NCBI RefSeq assembly: GCF_002221525.1
Contig: NZ_CP011028.1
Coordinates: 2,925,001-2,989,000 of the forward strand
Direction of reading: 5' to 3'
DNA: 64,000 nt
Origin: Pseudoalteromonas espejiana DSM 9414
GTDB lineage: Bacteria > Pseudomonadota > Gammaproteobacteria > Enterobacterales > Alteromonadaceae
Every line of letters begins with the position of its first letter. Within the stretch, counting starts at the first letter, position 1. Positions 28,451-38,383 of this stretch are shown piece by piece. The translations under genes were made by a program, and so were the position numbers. The notes under the pieces were generated by a model. It had not been told where the DNA came from. It was given only the letters and a program-made list of their open reading frames with translations, and made no database searches.

Positions 28451-28742
28451 GGTGTGTGCTCATTAAGGCCCATAAAGCGCGCTTATCATTAGCACTGAGC
28501 TGTGAGGTTGGTAAAGTAAGTTTATCATCGTCAATATGCATTTGCTCGCCATGTAGCACATTATTAATAACAATAGGCTTAGCACTTAACTTAATATCGT
28601 TAAGTAACTGGCTACTAACTGTTAATGGTACAGCTTGCGTATGAGTAGCCGTAGCTAAAGTAGAATGAGTATTTTTTGGACGAAAATGCTGATTTAGTTC
28701 GAGGTTTTCAATACCAAAAATAGCTGCGTAACGTGGATGCAT
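28437..28742 (-). CDS. holD: DNA polymerase III psi subunit-like protein
   Basis: A 101-residue protein, shorter than E. coli HolD (about 137). The start RYAAIFGIENLELNQHFRP parallels HolD's LQQLGITQWSLRRP, and the end LSANDKRALWALMSTH parallels its ANPTARAALWQQI. Psi links the clamp loader through chi to SSB. Sequence evidence alone is weak because the family diverges quickly. Its overlap with rimI, as in enterics, supports the call. It starts 65 bases after tRNA-Trp and may share its transcript. Confidence 0.68.
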   Translation of the reverse strand: MHPRYAAIFGIENLELNQHFRPKNTHSTLATATHTQAVPLTVSSQLLNDIKLSAKPIVINNVLHGEQMHIDDDKLTLPTSQLSANDKRALWALMSTHLDKL

Positions 28743-28806
28743 AACAACTCAGTAGATTAAACACTTGAACAATATAAGAAGTAATAAAAACGATGTAAAG
28801 AAGAAA

Positions 28807-28883
28807 TGGCAGGGGCGGAGAGATTCGAACTCCCAACCGTCGGTTTTGGAGACCGCTGTTCTACCAATTGGAACTACGCCCCT
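28807..28883 (-). tRNA. tRNA-Trp (anticodon CCA)
   Basis: A 77-base cloverleaf on the minus strand. The acceptor stem is AGGGGCG/CGCCCCT, the anticodon loop CTCCAAA (anticodon CCA), the T arm GGGAGTTCGAATCTCTC, and the CCA end is encoded. It is very close to E. coli tRNA-Trp, with one extra C in the D loop. Confidence 0.97.
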
Positions 28884-28896
28884 GCAATGTCGACGA

Positions 28897-28924
28897 ATTA
28901 TAGAGACCTTTGAGAAAAGGTAAA
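28897..28924 (-). promoter_or_regulatory. Promoter of tRNA-Trp
   Basis: On the minus strand a perfect TATAAT (28897-28902) and TTTACC (28919-28924) are 16 bases apart, about 13 bases before the mature tRNA. No terminator follows the tRNA, so read-through into holD-rimI is possible. Confidence 0.75.
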
Positions 28925-29201
28925 GTAAAAAATCACTTTTTTAGTTCAACTGCTTTTAAAACATACAAAACGATGAATTAGCATGCTAATTTGCTATTTT
29001 TAGTCACTTTTACTTGTACTATTTCGTGAGCATAACCAGATATTGTGCAGGTATTACTTTTTATGTATTTGCTGATTTTTGTAATTTACAAAACAAAGAT
29101 GGCTATAAAACAACCAATCTTTATTTTTAACTGGCTATCGTTTTGCGCAGCGCCAAACACATAAACAAATCAATAACATTGGCATCAATTATGATACAAT
29201 T

Positions 29202-29333
29202 TTGCGCCTAGGGGATCCGCGCCTTACCACCCAATTGCATATTTCATCATGTATCTTACTTACGCGGATCATTCACAATGCAAATATGGAGGAGCTTTAC
29301 TATTGGCTTTTGCCGATAGTTCACGCCAGTTAT
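29202..29333 (+). promoter_or_regulatory. Structured leader of the BCCT transporter gene
   Basis: Before the transporter start lie GATCCGCG and CGCGGATC, able to form an 8-bp stem closing a loop of about 40 bases that itself contains a TGCAT/ATGTA hairpin. Further on is a 7-bp hairpin TATTGGC-TTTT-GCCGATA. The segment TTGCATATTT can also pair with ATGCAA or AAATATG just ahead of a strong GGAGGAG (29288-29294). I do not recognise a known riboswitch class. Confidence 0.45.
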
Positions 29334-30923
29334 ATGAAGTTTAAATCAAAAAAATACAGTATTGACTCAACCGATTACCAAGTAGGCCAAGATAACGTTA
29401 GTAAATGGGGTATGGATATACACAGTAACGTGTTTTCTGTTTCTGTTGGCTTATCTCTACTTTTTATTATAACGCTACTCGCGCTGTCACCTAGCGAAGC
29501 AAAAGAAGCAATTAACTCTATAAAAAATGCTGCACTTACAAACTTTGACTACGTATTTATGTGGGGCGCAAACATATTATTGTTATTTGCTATTGGTATA
29601 GCAGCCTCACCACTTGGAAAAATTCGCTTAGGGGGCGACAAAGCAACAACCGATTACTCTACCCTCTCTTGGGTTTCAATGCTGTTTGCCGCAGGTATGG
29701 GTATTGGCCTTATTTTTTGGGGCGTAGCCGAACCTACTGCATTTTATACCGACTGGTTTGGTACACCGCTTAACGCTGAAGCCTTTACCGAGCAAGGGCG
29801 AGAAATGGCCTTAGGAGCAACGGTATTTCACTGGGGTCTGCATGCATGGGCTATTTATGGCATGACCGCATTATGCCTAGCGTACTTTGTATATAACAAG
29901 GGATTACCACTTTCAATGCGCTCAGTATTTTATCCGCTATTTGGCGATAGAGTATGGGGCAAGCTGGGTGATGTAATAGATGTAATGGCCGTTTTAGTTA
30001 CCTTGTTTGGCCTTGCTACATCGCTTGGGCTTGGTGGCTCACAAGCAGCCAGTGGTATAAGCCATGTGTTAGGCTTTGAAAACTCACTATTTCTGCAACA
30101 AGCTATTATTGTGTTAATTATGGGCTTGGCTATTTTATCTATTGTACGCGGTATGGATGGCGGCGTTAAATTGCTAAGTAATATTAATATGGGCATAGCA
30201 TTTGTGTTTTTAGCGCTGGTATTTATTTTAAACTTTACCACTGTACTCGATTCAGCTTACACAGCAATAATAGGCTATGTTAAAAATATTATTCCTCTAA
30301 GCTCAAGCACCGGCCGAGAAGATACGCAGTGGCTACACGGCTGGACAGTATTTTACTGGGCTTGGTGGGTAGCGTATGCACCTTGCTTTGGTATGTTTGT
30401 AGCGCGCATTTCTAAAGGGCGTACTATTCGCGAGTTTTTAGTGTACGTTTTACTTATTCCAACCTTAGTGACCACTGCGTGGATGTCAGTGTTTGGTGGC
30501 GTAGCAATTGATCAGGTTATAAATGAAATTGGCGTACTGGGTGCCGATCAAGGTATTACAGATGTATCTCTTAGCTTGTTTTATATGCTGGATGCGTACT
30601 CTTTTGGCACAGTGCTTTCGCTTTTAGCAGTGGCATTAATTATTATATTTTTTGTAACTACACTCGATTCTGGTTCTATTGTAATTGATAGCCTTACATC
30701 TGGCGGAAAGCTAGAAGTACCTATTAAGCAAAAATTAGTATGGGCTAACATTGCCGGTATAATTGCCATGCTAATGCTATGGATTGGCGGAACTGAGTCT
30801 ATTCAGGCACTACAATATATAACAATTATTGCAGCGCTCCCTTTTACGTTTATTTTACTGCTTGGCAGCGTAAGCCTTGTAAAAGGCCTACTTACTGAGT
30901 TAGAGCCAAAAGCTAAGCGTTAA
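29334..30923 (+). CDS. BCCT-family (betaine/carnitine/choline) transporter
   Basis: A 529-residue permease with 12 expected membrane helices. Family marks are AAGMGIGLIFWGVAEP, WGLHAWAIY and the TM8 signature FYWAWWVAYAPCFGMFVARISKGRTIREF, which carries the substrate-coordinating Trp cluster. It should import a quaternary ammonium osmolyte with Na+ or H+; the exact substrate cannot be told. The frame is open upstream, but I choose the ATG at 29334, which gives a normal hydrophilic N-terminus (MKFKSKKYSIDSTDY). It lacks its own ribosome-binding site; a GGAGGAG lies 40 bases earlier. ATG 29286 is an alternative. Confidence 0.92.
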   Translation: MKFKSKKYSIDSTDYQVGQDNVSKWGMDIHSNVFSVSVGLSLLFIITLLALSPSEAKEAINSIKNAALTNFDYVFMWGANILLLFAIGIAASPLGKIRLGGDKATTDYSTLSWVSMLFAAGMGIGLIFWGVAEPTAFYTDWFGTPLNAEAFTEQGREMALGATVFHWGLHAWAIYGMTALCLAYFVYNKGLPLSMRSVFYPLFGDRVWGKLGDVIDVMAVLVTLFGLATSLGLGGSQAASGISHVLGFENSLFLQQAIIVLIMGLAILSIVRGMDGGVKLLSNINMGIAFVFLALVFILNFTTVLDSAYTAIIGYVKNIIPLSSSTGREDTQWLHGWTVFYWAWWVAYAPCFGMFVARISKGRTIREFLVYVLLIPTLVTTAWMSVFGGVAIDQVINEIGVLGADQGITDVSLSLFYMLDAYSFGTVLSLLAVALIIIFFVTTLDSGSIVIDSLTSGGKLEVPIKQKLVWANIAGIIAMLMLWIGGTESIQALQYITIIAALPFTFILLLGSVSLVKGLLTELEPKAKR

Positions 30924-30947
30924 AATTAAGAGCTAAAATTAGCACGT

Positions 30948-30976
30948 AAAAAAGCCCGTTTAAAAACGGGCTTTTT
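30948..30976 (+). terminator. Bidirectional terminator between the BCCT gene and guaA
   Basis: The stem AAAGCCCGTTT/AAACGGGCTTT is flanked by A and T runs, 25 bases past the transporter stop and about 45 bases beyond the convergent guaA stop. Confidence 0.88.
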
Positions 30977-31021
30977 AATGCGCAATAATAAGCTTAACAA
31001 AGTAAGCTTATTTGCTTAGGT

Positions 31022-32599
31022 TTATTCCCACTCAATTGTGGCTGGTGGTTTACCAGAAATATCGTAAACAACGCGTGAAATACCGTCAATTTCGTTAATG
31101 ATACGGTTAGAAACCACACCTAAAAACTCATACGGTAAATGTGACCAACGCGCAGTCATAAAGTCGATAGTTTCAACACAACGAAGTGACACAACCCAAT
31201 CGTATTTACGTGCATCACCCATAACCCCTACCGATTTAACTGGTAAGAACACAGTAAACGCTTGGCTTACTTTATGATAAAGGTCGGCTTTGTGTAGCTC
31301 TTCAATGAAAATAGCATCAGCACGGCGAAGTAAATCACAGTACTCTTTTTTAATTTCACCAAGTACACGTACACCTAAACCAGGACCAGGGAATGGGTGG
31401 CGGTAAAGCATGTCGTACGGTAAACCTAGCTCTAAACCAATTTTACGTACTTCATCTTTAAATAACTCACGAAGTGGCTCAACTAGACCCATTTTCATGT
31501 CATCTGGTAATCCGCCCACATTGTGGTGAGATTTGATAACGTGTGCTTTACCGGTAGCAGATGCTGCAGATTCAATAACGTCTGGGTAAATAGTACCTTG
31601 GCCTAACCATTTAGCATTTTTAAGCTTTTTAGATTGCTCATCAAATACATTAATAAACGTGTGGCCAATGGCTTTACGTTTATCTTCTGGATCTGATTTA
31701 CCGGCAAGGTCAGCTAAAAATTGATCTTCAGCATCAACTTTCACGATGTTTAAGCCAAATTTATTGCCAAACATGTCCATTACTTGCTGGCCTTCGTTTA
31801 AACGAAGTAAACCGTTATCAACAAATACACATGTTAACTTATCGCCAATAGCACGGTGAATAAGCATAGCCACTACAGATGAATCAACACCACCCGATAG
31901 ACCTAAAATAACTTCGTCATCGCCAACTGTGTCTTTGATACGCTCAATGGCATCGTCAATAATTTTTGCAGGCGTCCACAGCTTTTCACATCCACAAATA
32001 TCAATTGCAAAGCGCTCTAATAAACGTTGCCCTTGATGAGTGTGCGTAACTTCTGGGTGAAACTGTACACCGTAAAAACGTTTTTCTTCGTTAGACATAG
32101 CAGCATGCGGACACGTTGGTGTTTTAGCTGTTGTACTAAAGCTTGCTGGTACTTCCATAACTTTATCGCCGTGGCTCATCCATACGTCTAAAACGCCGTT
32201 ACCGCCATCGGTAATATGATCTTCAATTGCATCAAACAATGCACAATTGCCTACCTTTTCAACTTGCGCGTAACCAAACTCTTTTTTGTCAGAGCTGTGT
32301 ACACTACCACCAAGTTGAGCTGCCATTGTTTGCATGCCGTAACAAATGCCTAATACAGGAACACCTGCATTAAACACATACTCAGGAGCGCGCGGGCTGT
32401 TTTCAAGTGTTGTTGATTCTGGGCCACCAGAAAGAATGATACCTTGTGGGTTAAACTCGCGGATTTGCTCTTCAGTCACATCCCATGCCCACAGTTCACA
32501 GTAAACACCAATTTCGCGTATGCGGCGTGCAATTAGTTGAGTGTATTGTGAACCAAAGTCTAAAATGAGAATTCGTGAATCGTGAATATCTTTGCTCAT
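31022..32599 (-). CDS. guaA: GMP synthase (glutamine-hydrolysing)
   Basis: A 525-residue enzyme converting XMP to GMP with glutamine and ATP. The N-terminal class I amidotransferase domain has the catalytic Cys in GICYGMQ and the His-x-Glu in VQFHPEV. The ATP-pyrophosphatase domain has the PP-loop LSGGVDSSV, and the C-terminal dimerisation domain ends [12 protein letters not shown]. The length is standard. It lies 98 bases after guaB and forms the classical guaBA operon. Confidence 0.98.
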   Translation of the reverse strand: MSKDIHDSRILILDFGSQYTQLIARRIREIGVYCELWAWDVTEEQIREFNPQGIILSGGPESTTLENSPRAPEYVFNAGVPVLGICYGMQTMAAQLGGSVHSSDKKEFGYAQVEKVGNCALFDAIEDHITDGGNGVLDVWMSHGDKVMEVPASFSTTAKTPTCPHAAMSNEEKRFYGVQFHPEVTHTHQGQRLLERFAIDICGCEKLWTPAKIIDDAIERIKDTVGDDEVILGLSGGVDSSVVAMLIHRAIGDKLTCVFVDNGLLRLNEGQQVMDMFGNKFGLNIVKVDAEDQFLADLAGKSDPEDKRKAIGHTFINVFDEQSKKLKNAKWLGQGTIYPDVIESAASATGKAHVIKSHHNVGGLPDDMKMGLVEPLRELFKDEVRKIGLELGLPYDMLYRHPFPGPGLGVRVLGEIKKEYCDLLRRADAIFIEELHKADLYHKVSQAFTVFLPVKSVGVMGDARKYDWVVSLRCVETIDFMTARWSHLPYEFLGVVSNRIINEIDGISRVVYDISGKPPATIEWE

Positions 32600-32697
32600 G
32601 GAGTATCTCGTAAAGTAGATGCTAAATGCCGTTTGTTAATGTAAACGACTAAAAAGAGGGCTTGCAAAGCAAGCCCAATAGATTATTAATTACGCGC

Positions 32698-34167
32698 TTA
32701 ACCTAAGCGGTAATTTGGTGCTTCTTTGGTAATTTGCACATCATGTACGTGCGACTCACCCATACCTGCAGATGTAACACGTACAAACTGAGGTTTTGTA
32801 TTAAGCTCTTCAATCGTTGCACAACCGGTTAAACCCATTGCACTACGAAGCCCGCCCACTTGCTGATGAATAATCGTTGCAATAGGCCCTTTGTAAGCTA
32901 CGCGACCTTCAATACCTTCTGGTACTAACTTGTCAGCTTGGTTAGATTTTTGGAAGTAACGATCTGATGAACCTTCTTTTTGATCCATCGCACCTAAACT
33001 ACCCATACCACGGTATGATTTGTAGTAACGGCCTTGATATAACTCAACTTCGCCCGGCGCTTCTTCAGTACCTGCAAGCATAGAGCCCACCATTACACAC
33101 GATGCACCGGCAACAAGTGCTTTAACAATATCGCCAGAAAAACGAATACCGCCATCGGCAATTACTGGAATATCACGGCCTTGTAAGCCATCTACCGCAT
33201 CAGAAATAGCGGTAATTTGTGGTACACCACAACCAGTTACAATACGTGTAGTACAAATTGAACCTGGGCCAATACCTACTTTAACTGCATCAACACCTGC
33301 ATCAGCAAGGGCAATAGCACCTTCGGCTGTTGCAACGTTACCGGCAATAATTTGTAAGTCTGGGTAAGCTTGACGAGTTTGCGAAACACGGTCGATAACA
33401 CCTTGTGAGTGGCCATGAGAAGTATCAATTAGTAATACATCAACACCGGCTTCTACTAATGCTGCAATTCGCTCATCAGTACCTGCGCCAACACCTACAG
33501 CAGCACCTACACGTAAACGGCCTTGCTCGTCTTTACATGCATGTGGTTTGTCTTGTGCTTTTTGGTAATCTTTTACGGTGATCATGCCTTTAAGTTTAAA
33601 CGCATCATCAACCACTAGGATTTTTTCAATGCGGTGTTCGTGCATTAAACCTAAAATCTCTTCGCGCGATGCGCCTTCTTGAACAGTTACTAGTTTGTCC
33701 TTTTTGGTCATCACGCTAGAAACTGGCTGTTCAAGCTTAGTTTCAAAACGCATATCACGACCAGTAACAATACCGAGTAAGTTATTTTCGCTGTCGGTTA
33801 CCGGGAAACCCGAAAAACCTTTTTCTTGCGAAAGAAGCGTTGCATCGGCAATCGTTAAATCGGCAGATACAGTAACAGGGAATGAAACAATACCTGCTTC
33901 GTAGGTTTTAACTTTACGCACGTTTTTCGCTTGTTCTTCAATAGTCATGTTTTTATGAATAAAACCAAGACCACCTTCCTGCGCGAGGGCAATAGCTAAA
34001 CGAGCTTCTGTAACAGTATCCATAGATGCTGAAATAAGCGGCAAGTTAAGTTTGATACCACGCGTTAAGCGAGTTGAAATATTTGCCGTGTGTGGCAAAA
34101 CAGTAGAATGACCAGGTACTAAAAGTACGTCATCAAAGGTAAGAGCTTCTTTAGCGATTCTAAGCAT
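32698..34167 (-). CDS. guaB: Inosine-5'-monophosphate dehydrogenase
   Basis: A 489-residue enzyme making XMP from IMP with NAD, the committed step to GMP. The TIM barrel begins [11 protein letters not shown] and carries the catalytic-Cys loop [20 protein letters not shown]. Tandem CBS domains (about 95-200) are inserted. The flap region shows the [12 protein letters not shown] segment. First gene of guaBA, divergent from xseA with a 147-base promoter region. No clear PurR site was seen. Confidence 0.98.
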   Translation of the reverse strand: MLRIAKEALTFDDVLLVPGHSTVLPHTANISTRLTRGIKLNLPLISASMDTVTEARLAIALAQEGGLGFIHKNMTIEEQAKNVRKVKTYEAGIVSFPVTVSADLTIADATLLSQEKGFSGFPVTDSENNLLGIVTGRDMRFETKLEQPVSSVMTKKDKLVTVQEGASREEILGLMHEHRIEKILVVDDAFKLKGMITVKDYQKAQDKPHACKDEQGRLRVGAAVGVGAGTDERIAALVEAGVDVLLIDTSHGHSQGVIDRVSQTRQAYPDLQIIAGNVATAEGAIALADAGVDAVKVGIGPGSICTTRIVTGCGVPQITAISDAVDGLQGRDIPVIADGGIRFSGDIVKALVAGASCVMVGSMLAGTEEAPGEVELYQGRYYKSYRGMGSLGAMDQKEGSSDRYFQKSNQADKLVPEGIEGRVAYKGPIATIIHQQVGGLRSAMGLTGCATIEELNTKPQFVRVTSAGMGESHVHDVQITKEAPNYRLG

Positions 34168-34314
34168 TTTGGCAACTTCTCACATGTGGATCTAAGATAA
34201 GGAATTGCGGCCAAATTTTAACAGCGTTGTGGGCATTCGTAAATAATATTTCGCAAATATTTATGATAAACTTATCTTATAACTTGCCTCATAAATAGTT
34301 TTAGGTTGTTTTTT

Positions 34315-35646
34315 ATGTTTTCAGCGCCTTCGCAGACGGTTTATACCGTTTCACGCCTTAATAGAGAAATTCGCACAGTGCTTGAGCAAGGCTTTGCTTC
34401 ATTGGTATTAACGGGCGAAATTTCTAACTTTATTACCCCCGCCTCTGGGCATTGGTATTTTTCGTTAAAAGACGATAAAGCGCAAATTAAAGCCGCTATG
34501 TGGCGCGGCAACAACCGTAATCAAAGTTACCGCCCTGCAAATGGCGCGCAAGTTACCGTAAAGGCACGTGTATCGCTTTACGAACCTCGTGGTGATTATC
34601 AGCTTATTGTTGAACACATGGAACCCGCAGGTGAGGGCCAGCTTAAACAAGAATTTGATGCCTTAAAAATGCGTTTAGCTGCCGAGGGATTATTTAGCTC
34701 TGCCTACAAAAAACCATTGCCGCAAAATATAAACCGCATTGGTGTGGTTACCTCAGCCACCGGCGCTGCAATAAAAGATATTTTAACTGTACTTAAACGC
34801 CGCGCACCGCAATTAGAAGTCGTTATTTATCCTGCCATGGTGCAGGGTAAAGAAGCCCACATACACTTAATTAATCAAATAGAGCTGGCAAATGCACGCA
34901 ATGAGGTCGATGTACTTATTGTGGGCCGTGGTGGTGGCTCATTAGAAGATTTATGGTGTTTTAACCACGAACAACTCGCCCGCGCTATTTACCAAAGTGA
35001 ATTACCTGTAGTAAGCGCGGTAGGCCATGAAATAGACACAACCATAAGCGATTATGTTGCCGATGTACGGGCAGCAACGCCATCAGCAGCTGCCGAGCTT
35101 GTAAGCCCTAACACACAAGAGCTACACAACAAAGTAACGCAACTTATTAACCGTTTAAACAATGCCTTTAAGCACGATATTGCAGATAAGCGCGCACTTG
35201 CTACGCAGCTTCAACACCGTCTTAATTTGTGTCACCCGCGTAATCAACTTAATCAAAAGGCGCAGCGATTAGATGAGCTAAGCATTGCCTTGCAACAAGC
35301 GATGCGAAACCGTTTATATCAACAAGAACGCACGCTTAATAATTTAACGCCGCGTTTAATGCGCCAATCACCCGATAAAAAGCTCGCACAGGCAAATCAT
35401 CAGCTAATGCAATTACAAGCAAAGCTTGAGCAAGCAATGCAGCAGCAGTTGCAACAAGCGCAAAATAGCCTTGCGCTGCAAGCCAGTAGGCTCGACTCAG
35501 TAAGCCCCCTAAATGTTTTAGCCCGCGGTTATAGCATCACTAAAACACAACAAGGCAAAGTGGTTAAATCGGTAAATCAAGTTAAAACAGGCGATGTGTT
35601 AATAACTGAGCTGGCTGATGGCGCAATACAATCTACAGCCTCGTAA
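34315..35646 (+). CDS. xseA: Exodeoxyribonuclease VII large subunit
   Basis: A 443-residue subunit of the single-strand-specific exonuclease VII. The N-terminal OB-fold (about 10-100, TGEISNFITPASGHWYFSLKDDKAQIKAAMW) is followed by the catalytic domain (RIGVVTSATGAAIKDIL, IVGRGGGSLEDLWCFN, VVSAVGHEIDTTISDYVADVRAATPSAAAEL) and a long Gln-rich coiled coil (about 265-400). The ATG at 34315 lies nine bases after AGG; a TTG three codons upstream is unlikely. xseB is not in this window. Confidence 0.97.
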   Translation: MFSAPSQTVYTVSRLNREIRTVLEQGFASLVLTGEISNFITPASGHWYFSLKDDKAQIKAAMWRGNNRNQSYRPANGAQVTVKARVSLYEPRGDYQLIVEHMEPAGEGQLKQEFDALKMRLAAEGLFSSAYKKPLPQNINRIGVVTSATGAAIKDILTVLKRRAPQLEVVIYPAMVQGKEAHIHLINQIELANARNEVDVLIVGRGGGSLEDLWCFNHEQLARAIYQSELPVVSAVGHEIDTTISDYVADVRAATPSAAAELVSPNTQELHNKVTQLINRLNNAFKHDIADKRALATQLQHRLNLCHPRNQLNQKAQRLDELSIALQQAMRNRLYQQERTLNNLTPRLMRQSPDKKLAQANHQLMQLQAKLEQAMQQQLQQAQNSLALQASRLDSVSPLNVLARGYSITKTQQGKVVKSVNQVKTGDVLITELADGAIQSTAS

Positions 35647-35659
35647 AACACATACTCAA

Positions 35660-36340
35660 TTAAAGCTCTGTTGCCATTAATAAGGTGAGCTCGGTGTCGC
35701 TTGAGGTTGAGGTTGTTCTTTTAAATTGCAGCCAAAACTCTTGCTTTAATAACTTATCGTTTAGCTCTCGCCATTGGGTATGGTCAAACGAATCGTTATC
35801 AGTAGGTGCGGCTAGTTCAAATTTACACACAGTAGCTTTACATTCTGCACTAACAACCTCTGGGGTAGCGCTTAAATCAGAGGTAAGTAAAAAGTCTTGC
35901 AGTGCAATCTCTGTTTGATAAGCCCACTCTTCATTGCGTATTTGCTCATCAAACTGCGCTTGCAAAGCGGCTTGAGCATCAGAGGGAGCACGCAGCTGCT
36001 GCCGCGCGTTTTTCATCAACGTTTTTTGCTCTGCTAATTGCTGCTTAAGCTGTGAAACTTGCTCCTCTAAGGGAAGCTCATCAACAGGTTGCTTATTTGT
36101 ATTGGTTAAAGGCAGGCCTTCTTCTTTAGCTGAGGAAGCACTGCGCTCAGGCGCAGCGCTTTGTGTTTTTGCTTCAGCTATTTTGGGCTGTAGAACAACA
36201 GGCGCAGCTTGCTGCTTTGAATTAACTTGTTGTAACTCAGCGGTTTTTGAATTACTTGAAGCAAAATTAAAGTAGCTCCAAGTTAAACCTACACCCGCGA
36301 TAAATCCTATTACTAGCGTTAATAAACTATTTTTGCCCAT
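35660..36340 (-). CDS. Unknown single-pass membrane protein with coiled coil
   Basis: A 226-residue protein I cannot assign. It has an N-terminal membrane helix (about 5-25), a low-complexity linker rich in Ala, Gln and Ser (30-85), a coiled coil near 88-150 (EEQVSQLKQQLAEQKTLMKNARQQL), and a small C-terminal domain with the cysteine pair SAECKATVCKFEL, which could form a periplasmic disulphide. It sits 13 bases from the end of xseA (convergent) and 35 bases after cysE on its own strand, so it may be the second gene of a cysE unit. Confidence 0.72.
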   Translation of the reverse strand: MGKNSLLTLVIGFIAGVGLTWSYFNFASSNSKTAELQQVNSKQQAAPVVLQPKIAEAKTQSAAPERSASSAKEEGLPLTNTNKQPVDELPLEEQVSQLKQQLAEQKTLMKNARQQLRAPSDAQAALQAQFDEQIRNEEWAYQTEIALQDFLLTSDLSATPEVVSAECKATVCKFELAAPTDNDSFDHTQWRELNDKLLKQEFWLQFKRTTSTSSDTELTLLMATEL

Positions 36341-36375
36341 TTTAATTCCTTTTAAAATTTACTTTTTTGGTTGTT

Positions 36376-37194
36376 TCAGAGCATAGCGCTGGTATGCGAT
36401 TCGTTTTCGGGCTCTGGGGTTGTTAAAAAGTTTTGGTTCATGCTTTGCGCCGGACAGGGACAATCCGGTCTGCCAATAATTTTAGCCGGAACGCCCACGG
36501 CTGTGGTATGTGGTGGTACAGCTGTTAATACCACTGAGCCTGCACCAATACGCGCGCCCTCGCCCACTTCAATATTGCCCAGCACTTTGGCTCCCGCGCC
36601 AATAAGTACGCCGGCTCTAATTTTAGGATGACGGTCGCCTTGCTCATTACCTGTACCGCCAAGCGTTACTGATTGCAGTATTGATACGTTGTCTTCAATT
36701 ACCGCTGTTTCACCAATAACAATACCCGTGGCGTGGTCAAACATAATGCCTTGCCCTACTTTACAAGCTGGGTGAATATCAACGCCAAATACTTCAGAGG
36801 TACGGCTTTGAATAAAACGCGCCAGTTCTTTGCGGTTTTGTTGCCACAAGCAGTTAGCTAAACGATGTGCCTGAATAGCATGAAACCCCTTTAAATTTAA
36901 AATAACAGTAAGGTAAGTTTCGGCTGCCGGGTCTCTGTCTTTTACAGCTTTAATATCGTGCGCTACGTGAGTAAGCATGCGATCGCACTTTACAAACGCT
37001 TGATCGAACAATTCACGAATTGTAAATGCCGACACAACAGCATCCGCCAATTTATTAGCAACAATAAAGCTTAACGCCGAACCTAAACACTCATGATTCA
37101 AAATGCACGAATAAACATGACTTGCTAAAAGGGGTTCGCGAGTTACAACTTCATTAGCTTCACTACGAAGCTGTTGCCAAATTTCATGACGCAT
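36376..37194 (-). CDS. cysE: Serine O-acetyltransferase
   Basis: A 272-residue enzyme that acetylates serine with acetyl-CoA, the first step of cysteine synthesis. The N-terminal helical domain (MRHEIWQQLRSEANEVVTREPLLASHVYSCILNH) and the left-handed beta-helix of hexapeptide repeats (VDIHPACKVGQGIMFDHATGIVIGETAVIEDNVSI, with GGTG) are clear. The C-terminal tail that inhibits cysteine synthase in the family normally ends in Ile; here the end is ENESHTSAML, so the details of complex formation may differ. Confidence 0.96.
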   Translation of the reverse strand: MRHEIWQQLRSEANEVVTREPLLASHVYSCILNHECLGSALSFIVANKLADAVVSAFTIRELFDQAFVKCDRMLTHVAHDIKAVKDRDPAAETYLTVILNLKGFHAIQAHRLANCLWQQNRKELARFIQSRTSEVFGVDIHPACKVGQGIMFDHATGIVIGETAVIEDNVSILQSVTLGGTGNEQGDRHPKIRAGVLIGAGAKVLGNIEVGEGARIGAGSVVLTAVPPHTTAVGVPAKIIGRPDCPCPAQSMNQNFLTTPEPENESHTSAML

Positions 37195-37453
37195 AATACT
37201 GCCTTAAATAAAGTAACCTGAATTCTAAATAATAAATTTAATTATCTTTATAGTTCAATACATTAGTAAATTACTTAACCTATATAAAAGTTAAGCATAA
37301 AGTGCCCTTTGCCAAGTTTAACGGATTTAACACCTTAAGTGTTAATCCCTTAGCTATTTGTTCTAGTTATTAGTTATAACGAGTTTAAAAAGGTATTATT
37401 TATGTTTATAAAGCACGCAATTTTATACTGTTATTTAAAATCAGTTCTGTATT

Positions 37454-38383
37454 TTACACAAAGGCTAAATCACTTACACATAGCTGGTTTTTACCGTTGT
37501 TTTTTGCTTTATAAAGTAGGTCGTCGGCCTCTTTAACTAAGCTCTCTGTAGTAAAGTTATCGCAAGGTATTACTGTTGTTAAACCAATACTCACCGTTAA
37601 CGTTTTGCTTGGTAAAGAGTGCTTGTTATCAATATTTAATGCACTTAACTTTTTTTGTAGAGAATACAAAATACTACAAGCCTGATCCGAATTAGTATTA
37701 CCGTACACTAAAACAAATTCTTCCCCGCCAAAACGCGCACATAAATCACTTGGCCGTTTAGCAAAATCATTAAGTAAATTAGCGACCTCTTTTAAGCAAG
37801 TATCACCTTGTTGATGACCATAGGTATCGTTAAGCATTTTAAAATCATCAAGATCGATTATGACTAATGAAAGCGGCATATTTAAACGTTTACAGCGATT
37901 CCACTCTTTTACTAAAAACTCGTCGAAGTAACCCCTGTTTGCAATATTAGTTAAGCCGTCGACTCCTAGTTGCTTTTGTACTAATTCTTCAGCGAGCTTT
38001 CGCTCAGTAATGTTTTGATGGCTAATAGCGTAATACCCATTTTCTAAATGGTTAAACGATACTACGCGCATCATAAACCAGCGTTTTTCATCTTCGCTAT
38101 GACACGGGTATTCTAAATAAAAGTCGTTGTTGGCTCCTGAAATAACTGACGTAATGCCGTTAAATGCTTTTAAACCAAAATCATCTCCTTTTTGTGCTGC
38201 TTTCTCACACTCTGCTAAGTAATTTTGTTGCTCCCACATATCGCAGCAGGCACAGTCGTTTTGTTCACCAAAGTTTTGCCAGCTTCTATTGACGTATACT
38301 ATGTCGCCAACAGAATTAATAACCACTACTTGGTCGGGCGTGGTATCTAATACCAACTTAAAAAACGCTTTATCGTCAATCAC
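37454..38383 (-). CDS. Diguanylate cyclase with PAS sensor domain
   Basis: A 309-residue protein. Residues 5-130 form a PAS-type domain (LDTTPDQVVVINSVGDIVYVNRSWQNF, ending in the PAC-like YAISHQNITERKLAEE). Residues 140-305 are a GGDEF domain with the active motif RFGGEEF and the inhibitory site RPSD five residues before it. It should make c-di-GMP from two GTP in the cytosol. An N-terminal CACCDMWEQ cysteine cluster inside the PAS could bind a metal or sense redox state (inference). No membrane helix and no operon partner. Confidence 0.92.
   Translation of the reverse strand: MIDDKAFFKLVLDTTPDQVVVINSVGDIVYVNRSWQNFGEQNDCACCDMWEQQNYLAECEKAAQKGDDFGLKAFNGITSVISGANNDFYLEYPCHSEDEKRWFMMRVVSFNHLENGYYAISHQNITERKLAEELVQKQLGVDGLTNIANRGYFDEFLVKEWNRCKRLNMPLSLVIIDLDDFKMLNDTYGHQQGDTCLKEVANLLNDFAKRPSDLCARFGGEEFVLVYGNTNSDQACSILYSLQKKLSALNIDNKHSLPSKTLTVSIGLTTVIPCDNFTTESLVKEADDLLYKAKNNGKNQLCVSDLAFV

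Noticed and set aside
29249..29344. 30-codon frame from ATG 29249 across the BCCT leader
   Set aside because: No ribosome-binding site before that ATG; only its last 13 codons, from the TTG after GGAGGAG, deserve attention and are reported as a finding.
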